This document shows, piece after piece, positions 30,710 to 38,110 of a stretch of DNA of 64,000 bases. A program made the position numbers and the translations under genes. Under the pieces are notes generated by a model that searched no databases, was not told where the DNA came from, and worked only from the letters and a program-made list of their open reading frames with translations. Position 1 is the first letter of the stretch, and every line of letters starts with the position of its first letter. Source of the stretch: Faecalibacterium sp. I4-1-79 (GTDB lineage: Bacteria; Bacillota; Clostridia; Oscillospirales; Ruminococcaceae); assembly GCF_023347235.1 (NCBI RefSeq), contig NZ_CP094467.1:2790001-2854000 (forward strand), in the 5' to 3' direction.

Positions 30710-31647
30710 TTAGACCTGCTTTTTCCCGCTGAACACCGGGAAAAAGCTGAATTCTCCGTAGTCAGCAATGTGCTCCATCTGCATGAGTGCAGCCATATCT
30801 TCCGGAGTGAGGACAAAATCTACGGCGGCATTCTCTTCCATGTGCTGTGGGTCTGCCGTTTTGGGCAGTGCTACTGCGCCAAGCTGAAGAACATAGCGGA
30901 CACACAACTGTGCCGCAGATACGCCGTATTTCTTTGCCATCTGTGCAATCACAGGGTTCTTAAGCGCCTCGCCGTGGGCAATGGGCGAATACTTTATGAG
31001 CCAGAACTACGGCGCGGGACGGCCTGCTTAAGCGCCTCGCCGTGGGCAATGGGCGAATAGGCCTCCACCTGAATGTGCTGCTCTCTGCAGAAATTCAGCA
31101 GATCATGATCGGTGTTGCTGATGTGGAGCAAGATTTGGTTCACCATGGGCTGTATCCGGCAATCGGACAGCAGGTTCTCCAAGTCATCCTGCAGAAAATT
31201 CGACACTCCGATGACCCGCACCTTGCCAGCCGCCTGCGCATCCTCCAGCGCACGCCAGACGGCTTTGTTCTCTGCAAAGTAGCGTTTGGTGTCCCTGAAT
31301 TCGTTCCACGGCTGGGGTGCATGGATGATCATCTGGTCCAGATAGTCCAGCCCCATTTTTTCCAGCGTTTCCTCAATAGAGGCGGCTGCAGCCTCATAGG
31401 TTTTCAGTTCTGCGGCCACTTTGCTTGCGACAAACAGCTCCTCACGGGAAACGCTGCAGCTACGGATTCCCTCGCCAACGCCCTGCTCATTTTCGTAGGC
31501 CTGTGCAGTATCAATGAGACGATACCCCAGCGTAACAGCGGTGCGGACTGTCTGCGCCGCTTTGTCATTGTCAATGCACCATGTGCCAAGCCCCAGTTTG
31601 GGGATTTTCGTTCCATTTTCCAGTTTGTAGGTTTCCTGTAAAATCAT
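30710..31647 (-). pseudogene. Aldo/keto reductase interrupted by a 68-bp partial duplication
   Basis: The N-terminal part (from the ATG at 31647, with GGAGGG upstream) encodes normal AKR sequence (KLGLGTWCIDNDKAAQ, LIDTAQAYENEQGVGEG, VRVIGVSNF) up to AYSPIAHGEALK. A 68-bp insertion then shifts the frame to a stop at 30994. The C-terminal part resumes in another frame with NPVIAQMAKKYGVSAAQLC and ALPKTADPQHMEENA. Removing 68 bases restores 290 codons, the usual AKR length. Catalytic Tyr and Asp are intact. The protein would reduce aldehydes or quinones with NADPH. This may be a true mutation, a reversible variant or an assembly error. Confidence 0.85.
30959..31059. repeat. 33-bp direct repeat flanking a 35-bp filler
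   Basis: An identical 33-base sequence beginning CTTAAGCGCCTCGCC occurs at 30959-30991 and 31027-31059. The 35 bases between (30992-31026) are unrelated to the gene. The period of 68 causes the frameshift. Confidence 0.9.
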
Positions 31648-31662
31648 CTGATTTCCCTCCAT

Positions 31663-32202
31663 TTATACATTTTTTCCCATCTCGTAAGCCTGTGCCATGG
31701 CAGGTGTACCGCACACTGCACCCGGCTCGTAAACGCCACATGCTACAAGGACTCCCTTTTCCACGGCACTTTCCACACAGTCTGCATAGCCCCGGAAGCA
31801 GGCCAGCGTAGTGTCCGCAGAGGCTTTTTCCTCGTCTGCCATGGTGGTGATGTAGTAGAATTCCTTGTCTTTAACCTCAAGCCACCGTGCCACAGTACGG
31901 TCGATCACTGCCTTCAACTGGGCACTAATGGAGTAGAAGTATACCGGGCTTGCCAGCACAATGACATCGGCATCGATCATCTTTTGCAGGATGTCTGCCA
32001 TATCATCCTTGTGGACGCAGGCTCCGCCGTGGGTGCTGCAGTAGTAGCAGCCGGAGCAGGGAGCCACCTTTTTCTCAGCGACCCGGATCTTTTCTGCTTT
32101 GTGCCCGGCATCCTGCGCTCCACGCAGAAATTCATCGCATAGAATATCAGAGTTACCACCCTTCCGGGGACTTCCAGACAAAATCAATACCTTCTTGCTC
32201 AT
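31663..32202 (-). CDS. Flavodoxin-like NAD(P)H-dependent oxidoreductase
   Basis: A 179-residue FMN reductase-like flavoprotein. The phosphate-binding loop is LSGSPRKGGNSD (residues 8-19). A CSGCYYC cysteine cluster (about 49-55) is typical of the iron-sulfur flavoprotein-like subgroup, and the flavin contact ASPVYFYSISAQLKAVIDR follows. It probably reduces quinones or other electrophiles. The start at 32202 follows AAGGAGG. It is the first gene of the operon read from the MerR-type promoter at 32291-32261. Confidence 0.88.
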   Translation of the reverse strand: MSKKVLILSGSPRKGGNSDILCDEFLRGAQDAGHKAEKIRVAEKKVAPCSGCYYCSTHGGACVHKDDMADILQKMIDADVIVLASPVYFYSISAQLKAVIDRTVARWLEVKDKEFYYITTMADEEKASADTTLACFRGYADCVESAVEKGVLVACGVYEPGAVCGTPAMAQAYEMGKNV

Positions 32203-32260
32203 AGGAACCTCCTTGACAGCAGAGTGCATCCGCATTATGATGTTGATAAAGTTTGATTTT

Positions 32261-32291
32261 ATCATACAACTTAAAGCGTACTTTAAGTCAA
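32261..32291 (-). promoter_or_regulatory. MerR-type promoter with 19-bp spacer
   Basis: On the minus strand TTGACT (32291-32286) and TATGAT (32266-32261) are separated by 19 bases. The spacer overlaps the palindrome ACTTAAAG-cgta-CTTTAAGT. The long spacer with a centred palindrome is the hallmark of MerR-activated promoters. Confidence 0.85.
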
Positions 32292-32320
32292 GGTCTTTTT
32301 GAAAAAAACGGAGGTTTCAG

Positions 32321-32788
32321 ATGATCTATACCGTAGGCGAAATGGCACAAAAGCTGGGCGTACCTGCCTCCACCCTGCGCTACTACGACAAAGAAGGGTT
32401 ACTTCCCTTTGTGGAGCGTTCCTCCGGCGGCATTCGGATGTTCCGGGAAAACGACTTCGAGTGGCTGCAGGTCATCCGCTGCATGAAAAAAGCCGGAATG
32501 TCCATCAAGGATATCCGGCAGTATATTGAGCTTTCAGTGCAGGGAGACGACACCATTGACACCCGGCTGGAAATGTTCCGGCATCAGCGGGAGGTACTCA
32601 CCCAGCAGATCCAGCAGTTACAGCATACGCTGGAGACCGTGGAGTATAAATGCTGGTTCTATGAAGCCGCCAAAGCCGCTGGGACAGTGGATGTCCCCGG
32701 TGCAATGACCGATGCGGATGTGCCGGAGCAGTTCCGTGCCATCCGACAGGAGCTTCGGGGACAGAAGATGCCGAATATCGAAAGATAA
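32321..32788 (+). CDS. MerR family transcriptional regulator
   Basis: A 155-residue regulator. The N-terminal winged helix-turn-helix (MIYTVGEMAQKLGVPASTLR, then YYDKEGLLPFVER) is classic MerR. A coiled-coil dimerisation helix spans about residues 80-115, and the short C-terminal part lacks a metal-site cysteine pattern. This fits regulators of aldehyde or electrophile stress. It is divergent from the flavodoxin/AKR/CMD operon and very probably activates it by untwisting the 19-bp-spaced promoter. Ribosome binding site: CGGAGG. Confidence 0.92.
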   Translation: MIYTVGEMAQKLGVPASTLRYYDKEGLLPFVERSSGGIRMFRENDFEWLQVIRCMKKAGMSIKDIRQYIELSVQGDDTIDTRLEMFRHQREVLTQQIQQLQHTLETVEYKCWFYEAAKAAGTVDVPGAMTDADVPEQFRAIRQELRGQKMPNIER

Positions 32789-32825
32789 GAAATGCCGTTC
32801 CAGTTGCTTTTGGAACGGCATTTCT
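32788..32825. terminator. Bidirectional terminator of merR and the DUF6061-like gene
   Basis: AGAAATGCCGTTCCA and TGGAACGGCATTTCT are perfect 15-bp arms around an 8-base loop. Confidence 0.8.
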
Positions 32826-32826
32826 C

Positions 32827-33078
32827 TTAATCTTCTAACCCATGGCTCCCGGTTACGTTTTTCAAGTATCCCTCCGTGTCACCGTTCAGAATCAAATCGG
32901 CATAGCCCAGCGGATTGTTGTAGATGAGGTAGTCCAGTTCCGTCCTCTGCGCCATGGTCACGTCCAATTCATCCTCGACCCCAGTGCAGTCAATGGAGAT
33001 CATTCTCCCATCCCGGAGCAGCAGCTCCACACAGCCGGTGTCCATGTTGAAATGACAAGCTCTTTCATCGTACTTCAT
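32827..33078 (-). CDS. Small hypothetical protein (possibly DUF6061)
   Basis: An 83-residue protein with no membrane segment. Motifs are MKYDERACHFNMDTGCVELL, ISIDCTGVEDELDVT and ELDYLIYNNPLGYADLIL. It resembles small conserved proteins of gut Firmicutes placed in DUF6061; this is from memory and moderate. The ATG follows AAGGACAC. It converges with merR. No function can be given. Confidence 0.65.
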   Translation of the reverse strand: MKYDERACHFNMDTGCVELLLRDGRMISIDCTGVEDELDVTMAQRTELDYLIYNNPLGYADLILNGDTEGYLKNVTGSHGLED

Positions 33079-33255
33079 GTTTGTGTCCTTTCTGCCTTAC
33101 GGCACCTTTACAGTTGTGACCTTTGTGATACGGTCTTTTTTCTGATAAGGTTTTGGACACACAGCCGTCGGGAAGGAGCCTTCATTTTGCTTTCCGAAGA
33201 AAACAAAAAATCCGAACCCTTCTCCTATCGAGAAAAGGTTCGGATTTTCATTGTT

Positions 33256-33342
33256 TGGTGCGGATAAGAGGACTTGAACCTCCACCGAGTTGCCCCGATT
33301 AGAACCTGAATCTAACGCGTCTGCCAATTCCGCCATATCCGC
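33256..33342 (-). tRNA. tRNA-Leu, anticodon CAG
   Basis: The minus strand folds into a tRNA with acceptor stem GCGGATA/TATCCGC, a class II variable arm, the T-loop GGTTCAAGTCC, and anticodon loop TTCAGGT giving CAG. The 3' CCA is encoded (33258-33256). It is flanked by short non-coding DNA on both sides. Confidence 0.95.
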
Positions 33343-33528
33343 ATATTTTGTTTCGTTCCTGCACCGCAGCGCCGGGAACGATAGTTATTATACCAGATAC
33401 AAAAGAAATGTCAAGGCTTAATTTCAAAATTATTCGACAAAATTTTGCGGCAAAGTTGGTGCACTCTGGATAGCGGCTGCGGGGCGCTTTTTAGGGCAGA
33501 TTATGGTACAATAAACGATAGGCAACAC

Positions 33529-33694
33529 CGCACAATTCCCGCCTGACGGCTTAAGCACCGTTCCGGCGGCTGCGGCACGGCATCTGCGTTGCCAAAATGC
33601 TCGATAATACACAAAGTATTATCTGCGCTTTTGGCTTAGCATCTGCCGCACCTCGCGCGCCGTATCGGCACTTAGAATTATGTGGTATTGCCTA
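33529..33694. mobile_element. TA-flanked MITE with imperfect terminal inverted repeats
   Basis: The ends TAGGCAACACCGCACAATT and AATTATGTGGTATTGCCTA are inverted repeats with three mismatches. If the element is GGCAA...TTGCC (33531-33692, 162 bp) it is flanked by TA on each side, as for Tc1/mariner or IS630-derived MITEs. The interior is also palindromic around AATAC-acaaa-GTATT. It sits upstream of the DUF3592-like gene. Confidence 0.65.
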
Positions 33695-33740
33695 TACGTC
33701 CGGGCACCGCCCGGCGATTACGGAAAAACGAGGGAAAACG

Positions 33741-34118
33741 ATGCTGAATGTGATAATTTTTCTGGTGGGCGCACTGATCATGTTTTACATGGCGCTGCGC
33801 AGCGTGCGTGCGCGGCAGCTGCTGCGCACCAAAGGCGTCTGCGTGCAGGCCACGGTAAGCGGCACGGTGCAGAGCCGGGACGGCGCAGCCTATGTGCTGG
33901 AGTTTACCACCGCAGGCGGCAGCCACCGGCTGCAGTACCCCAAGCCCGCCAAGGGCAAGCCCTTTGCCGAGGGCAGCGTGGTCACCCTGTACTATGACCC
34001 CGATGCCCCGGAAAAGATGTTCGTGGAGGGCGACAAGTCCGTACTGGGTGCCGAGCTGCTGTACGCCGGTATCGGCGTGGTGCTGCTGGTGCTGATGGTC
34101 GGCATCATGAACCGCTGA
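33741..34118 (+). CDS. DUF3592-like membrane protein
   Basis: A 125-residue protein with a transmembrane helix at each end (about residues 3-20 and 103-122). A soluble beta-rich core lies between (VQATVSGTVQSRDGAAYVLE, VVTLYYDPDAPEKMFVEG), a pattern seen in DUF3592 proteins. The ATG at 33741 follows CGAGGGAA; longer frames upstream read through the MITE and are rejected. It is 16 bases before the trigger-factor-like gene. Function is unknown. Confidence 0.75.
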   Translation: MLNVIIFLVGALIMFYMALRSVRARQLLRTKGVCVQATVSGTVQSRDGAAYVLEFTTAGGSHRLQYPKPAKGKPFAEGSVVTLYYDPDAPEKMFVEGDKSVLGAELLYAGIGVVLLVLMVGIMNR

Positions 34119-34134
34119 GAAGGAGGGACACCGC

Positions 34135-35088
34135 ATGAAACTGGAACATTTCGGCATGGCAGAGCCGGGGGACTGCCGGTTGGTATTCACGGCAAGCGCG
34201 GAGGAGCTGGCCGGTGCGCTGGCAAAGGAGCAGGCTGCCCCGGATGCCCCGCAGAACGAGGAAGAACTGCTGACAGCAGCGGTGAACCGCACCATTCTGG
34301 AGGGCTTTGACCCCCTTTACCGGCAGCTGGTGCAGGAGCAGCAGCTGGTACCGGTGACCGACCCGGATTTCGAGCTGCTGGCGGTCAATAAGGCCGAGGG
34401 CTTCCGGGCGGGCGCGCAGTTCTACGCCCTGCCGCCGCTGGAGCTGGGACGGGACACCGGCTTTGTGCAGGCCATCGAGCCCCACCCGCTGCGCCGGTTG
34501 ACCATTGAACTGGAGATCAACCGCAGCTACGGCGATGAAGAGCGCGCCGCCGATGCCGCAGGCAAGGCCGCGCTGCGCGACCGGGTGACCCGGGAGCTCT
34601 ACGCAAAGCGCTGCGCACAGGCCAGAGACCGGGCTGAAAAGGAGCTGGTCTGGCAGCTGGGCGATGAGGTGACCGGCCCGGTGCCCAAGCGGCTGGAAGC
34701 TGGAAACTACTTTGCCGAGCAACGGCAGTTCAATCTGAGCTTGCAGGCAAACGGGGTCAATTTTGACCAGTTCTTAGCCGTGCGCGGGCAGACGGTGGAG
34801 CAGTTCCGGCAGTGGCTGCACCGGCAGGCGGAGCGCAAGCTGCGCAGCTGGCTGGGGCTTTTGCTGGTGGCCGAGCGGGAGGGCTTACAGCCCACCGAAG
34901 CCGAGGTGAACGCCGCCCTCGCCGATTGGGACGAGAAGCTGGACGGAGAGCGCACTTTCCCCGCGAATGACACCCGCAAGGTGCGCCAGCGCCTTGCCCG
35001 GGCAAAGGCCACGGCCTTTGTGGTGGAGCATTCCACCCTTACCCCGCCGCCGGCGGAGCCCCTTGTGCAGGAACCGGAAGCAAAATAG
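34135..35088 (+). CDS. Trigger-factor-like chaperone lacking the PPIase domain
   Basis: A 317-residue protein. The last 180 residues follow the trigger factor C-terminal pattern (REL-YAKRCAQARDRAEKELVW, NYFAEQRQFNLSLQANGVNF, EAERKLRSWLGLLLVAEREGL-type, PTEAEVNAAL). The first 110 residues resemble the ribosome-binding domain (TAAVNRTILEGFDPLYRQLV, LVPVTDPDFELLAV). No FKBP-type PPIase domain fits between, and the ribosome-binding GFRxGxxP signature is absent. It could be a specialised periplasm-free chaperone or a divergent paralogue. The family is clear from pattern only, not from a search. Confidence 0.65.
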   Translation: MKLEHFGMAEPGDCRLVFTASAEELAGALAKEQAAPDAPQNEEELLTAAVNRTILEGFDPLYRQLVQEQQLVPVTDPDFELLAVNKAEGFRAGAQFYALPPLELGRDTGFVQAIEPHPLRRLTIELEINRSYGDEERAADAAGKAALRDRVTRELYAKRCAQARDRAEKELVWQLGDEVTGPVPKRLEAGNYFAEQRQFNLSLQANGVNFDQFLAVRGQTVEQFRQWLHRQAERKLRSWLGLLLVAEREGLQPTEAEVNAALADWDEKLDGERTFPANDTRKVRQRLARAKATAFVVEHSTLTPPPAEPLVQEPEAK

Positions 35089-35106
35089 AAATGATGGATC
35101 TCATGT

Positions 35107-35147
35107 CATGGCGGGCAGTCTGCGGGCTGCCCGCCATGGCATTTTTT
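35107..35147. terminator. Terminator after the trigger-factor-like gene
   Basis: CATGGCGGGCAG and CTGCCCGCCATG form perfect 12-bp arms, followed by GCATTTTTTT on the plus strand. Confidence 0.8.
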
Positions 35148-35206
35148 TGCAAAAAAAGAGACAGCCGAGCGCCCACAGGTGCTCCGCTGTCCCGGATATT
35201 GTAGCT

Positions 35207-35809
35207 TTATTCCAGATGATGCTTCTGGCAGAACCTTTTGCTTACCCAGTACATCCCGCCCCACAGCAGGACTGCAAGCACAAGGTAGACCGGGTTCTTC
35301 AGGGAGCTGACCAGTGACTGTCCAAAGACGGCCATCATGGCCACCATCAACCCCTTGCCCAAGAGGACGGTGCGCAGGTAGCGCTTTTCGTCAAAGTCCG
35401 ACATCCCGAAGGCAAAGTGCATGAAGGAGGTGGGGGTAAAGGGCAGCAGCGACAGCATAAACAGGGACGAGGTATCGAAGCGGTTCACCCACTGCTGCGC
35501 CTTTTCCAGTTTGGGGGAGCGGCTGGCCACTTTCCAGAAAAAGCGCTTGATGAGCCGCCGCCAGAATAAAAACATGATGACGCCGCCCAGCGCTACGCCT
35601 GCCCAGCTGTACAAAAAGCCCAACAGGCCGCCGTGCGCGGCTACGTTCAGCGCTACAATGGCGATGAGCGGCAGCGGCGGAAAAAAGGACTCTACCATAG
35701 CCAGCAGAATGGGCACAAGGGGGCCAAGTCCCTCAAAGCCCGCCAGCAGCGCTTCCCAGTATTCCAGTGTTCCAAGCTGGTGCACCCAGCCCATCAGTGT
35801 GGTTTGCAT
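35207..35809 (-). CDS. DedA/SNARE-associated (VTT domain) membrane protein
   Basis: A 200-residue integral membrane protein with four or five hydrophobic segments. The VTT-like core has VPILLAMVESFFPPLPLIAI, GVALGGVIMFLFWR and LLPFTPTSFMHFAFGM. DedA-family proteins help flip or scramble lipids and maintain membrane potential. The ATG at 35809 is preferred to a GTG at 35833; AAGGGA lies about 11 bases upstream. It stands alone between two terminator-bounded units. Confidence 0.82.
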   Translation of the reverse strand: MQTTLMGWVHQLGTLEYWEALLAGFEGLGPLVPILLAMVESFFPPLPLIAIVALNVAAHGGLLGFLYSWAGVALGGVIMFLFWRRLIKRFFWKVASRSPKLEKAQQWVNRFDTSSLFMLSLLPFTPTSFMHFAFGMSDFDEKRYLRTVLLGKGLMVAMMAVFGQSLVSSLKNPVYLVLAVLLWGGMYWVSKRFCQKHHLE

Positions 35810-35980
35810 CCTTTGTTCGATCCCTTTCTGCACAGCCGGTGCCGGGGTGTCCCCGGGCAGACTACGTTAAGCTTAGTATATCCATTCTCTATGACAGAGC
35901 CATGAACAGAGTGTGCATTTTTTCGACACGTTATACGCTCTGCTATCAATACTACGAAACGGAAGGGGATTTTCCTGCAT

Positions 35981-36973
35981 TTACTTTTCCGCGGCCTGCT
36001 TTTCGGCCTTGGCGCGCATCCGCTCCAGCTGGGCGGTGCGCAGCTTTTCCCAGCGGGCAAGGCTTTCGGCGTCCGGCATCTGGGCGCAGCGGGCAAAGCT
36101 CCAGTGCAGGCCGTCCCGGCGGGACAGCTTGTACCGCTGGAACACGCCCTGCCCGGCGGCGTTGCCGCTGCCGGTGCAGCTGGGGCACTGACACAGGGTA
36201 TACCAGCTGTTGCTGCCCTTTTTCAGCCAAATCTCGTCCGGCTGCAGGGTGGTACCGCACTCCGGGCAGGGCATCTGGCTGATCTTGGGGTCAGCCCGCC
36301 ATGCGTACTGCTCCACATAGCCGTGGAACACCGTAAAGTCCCGGTAATCGCCGGGGTTCTGGCACAGGCTCTGGCGCAGCGCCTCGTCCTCGGTGGGGTA
36401 GGCGGCAAGCCCGGTACGCAGATCCAACAGACGGCAGACATCGGCGGTGTACAGGGTGTCGGAAAGTGCATCGTGGAAGGGGCGCTCCATGGGGATGCCC
36501 ATGCGGGTGACCACGCTTTCCAGCGTCATGCCCTCGCCCTCCTTGCGGGGATGCTCCCGCAGAAAGACCTGCTGCAGGTCGTACCAGACGGTGGGTTTGG
36601 ACTCGTCCAGATTGCACAGGAAAAGGTTCTGCTTGAGCACCGGCACATCATCCAGACCCCATTCGGCAAACTCGGCATCCGGGCCACACCACTGCATAAA
36701 ACGGCGCAATCCCTGCACGATGGGTTCGCCCTTGTCCAGATCGGCCTGCGTCAGGCCGGTCACCTTGGCGATATGGTGCTGCAGCTTGCGGAAGATGCGG
36801 GGACGCAGATGGATGGAAAAGGTGTCCAGCACATTGGCATCCTCGTCGATCTTTACAGCGCCGATCTCCACGATCTCGCCCCGCAGGGTCTGCTGCACCC
36901 CATGGTAGTTAAAGGTATACGGCTGGTAGCCGATGTTCCATTCCAGATCAAATAAAACCAAGTTACGCGGCAT
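35981..36973 (-). CDS. DEDDh 3'-5' exonuclease with C-terminal zinc ribbon
   Basis: A 330-residue protein. The exonuclease domain (about residues 4-195) has the DxE motif LFDLEWNIG, the middle motif (EFAEWGLDDVPVLKQNL) and the HD motif PFHDALSDT. A zinc ribbon-like segment with CPECGTTL and CQCPSCTG follows (about 235-270), then a basic helix. It could act in RNA or DNA end trimming; no partner is evident. Seven bases separate it from the HAD gene upstream, and the two share the promoter at 37881-37852. Confidence 0.87.
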   Translation of the reverse strand: MPRNLVLFDLEWNIGYQPYTFNYHGVQQTLRGEIVEIGAVKIDEDANVLDTFSIHLRPRIFRKLQHHIAKVTGLTQADLDKGEPIVQGLRRFMQWCGPDAEFAEWGLDDVPVLKQNLFLCNLDESKPTVWYDLQQVFLREHPRKEGEGMTLESVVTRMGIPMERPFHDALSDTLYTADVCRLLDLRTGLAAYPTEDEALRQSLCQNPGDYRDFTVFHGYVEQYAWRADPKISQMPCPECGTTLQPDEIWLKKGSNSWYTLCQCPSCTGSGNAAGQGVFQRYKLSRRDGLHWSFARCAQMPDAESLARWEKLRTAQLERMRAKAEKQAAEK

Positions 36974-36980
36974 TGCTTTG

Positions 36981-37802
36981 TTAGTCCTCTCGTAAAATAA
37001 ACTTCTCCACGGCCTCGGCCACGCCGTCGTGGTTGTTGTCGGCGGTGGTCACATAGTCGGCGCAGTCCTTTACCGGCTGCTCGGCGTTCTGCATGGCCAC
37101 GCCCACCCCGGCGTAGGCGATCATGGAGCGGTCGTTCAGGCCGTCACCGCAGGCCATCAGGTTCTCGCGGGTCAGCCCCATGCGGCGCAGAAGCTCTGCC
37201 AGACTGCCGTCCTTCGCCACGCCCAGCGGCACCGCCTCGATAAAGAAGGGGCTGGAGGGGTACAGGTCGGCGCGGCCCGCAAACTGCTGCTGTCCGGCGG
37301 CGCACACTGCGTCCCGGCGGGCGGGGTCCAGCGTGATAAGCATCTTGCACACAGGGTAGTTTACATAGGACGCCAGATCATCCACATGGATCATGGGCAG
37401 CTTGGTGGTAAAGCACTCCTTGTTGGCCCACTCGTCCTTGTCCCGCTCGCAGACGATGCCCTCGCGGTTGTAGGTCAGGATGGCAATATCCTGCGCGGCG
37501 GCAAAATCGCACAGCTGGGGCACAAGGGCGGGGTCCAGCGTCTTTTCCACCAGCGTCTCGCCGGTGCGGCAGTCCACGATCTTGCCGCCGTTGTAGGACA
37601 GGATGCAGCCGCCCTTTTTGTCCAGACCCAGCTCCTCAGCCAGCGGCTGGATGCCGGCGGTGGGCCGGCCGGACGCCAGCACGACGGTCACGCCTTTTTC
37701 AATGGCGGCGTCCAGCGCGGCGCGGGTGCGCGGGGTGACGAGTTTCTGGTCGTTGGTCAGGGTGCCATCCAGATCCAGCGCCAGCACTTTGATATCAGAC
37801 AT
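36981..37802 (-). CDS. Cof-type HAD phosphatase
   Basis: A 273-residue HAD hydrolase of subclass IIB. Motif I is LALDLDGTLTND with the two catalytic aspartates, motif II is VVLASGRPTAG, and motif IV is MACGDGLNDRSMI. The cap domain lies between about residues 85 and 190. These enzymes dephosphorylate sugar phosphates or related metabolites. It is cotranscribed with the exonuclease gene. Ribosome binding site: GAGAGGA. Confidence 0.92.
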   Translation of the reverse strand: MSDIKVLALDLDGTLTNDQKLVTPRTRAALDAAIEKGVTVVLASGRPTAGIQPLAEELGLDKKGGCILSYNGGKIVDCRTGETLVEKTLDPALVPQLCDFAAAQDIAILTYNREGIVCERDKDEWANKECFTTKLPMIHVDDLASYVNYPVCKMLITLDPARRDAVCAAGQQQFAGRADLYPSSPFFIEAVPLGVAKDGSLAELLRRMGLTRENLMACGDGLNDRSMIAYAGVGVAMQNAEQPVKDCADYVTTADNNHDGVAEAVEKFILRED

Positions 37803-37851
37803 ATTTAAAAGATCCTCTCGTTATAGAAGTGTATCTCCGCTTGCTCTTTCT

Positions 37852-37881
37852 ATTGTACAATGAAAAGCCCCCTGCTTGCAA
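37852..37881 (-). promoter_or_regulatory. Promoter of the HAD-exonuclease operon
   Basis: TTGCAA (37881-37876) and TACAAT (37857-37852) are separated by 18 bases on the minus strand. Confidence 0.65.
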
Positions 37882-37925
37882 CCCTTGCAGGGCGGTTCGG
37901 CGCAAAAAGTGACCCAGATGCGGGC

Positions 37926-38006
37926 GTTACAGGCAGATTTTACCTGCTTTGCCCGGATTTTACACCGCCACCCTTCCGTGCGCCAAAGGTTTACCTAAGT
38001 GTTACA
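37926..38006 (+). promoter_or_regulatory. TTTACA/GTTACA repeats, possible PhoP boxes
   Basis: TTTACC (37990-37995) and GTTACA (38001-38006) are 11 bases apart, as in Firmicute Pho boxes. Further GTTACA, TTTACC and TTTACA copies lie at 37926, 37938 and 37958. They precede the alkaline phosphatase promoter (TACAAT at 38039-38044). Confidence 0.45.
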
Positions 38007-38110
38007 CGGGGCTGGTTTCGCCGCTGCGGGCGGTGCGCTACAATACAGGTGTTCCCACAAGAAATAGTAGAACCGCCCCAAGCCGGGCTGAAAAAGAGAG
38101 GATATCTGTT

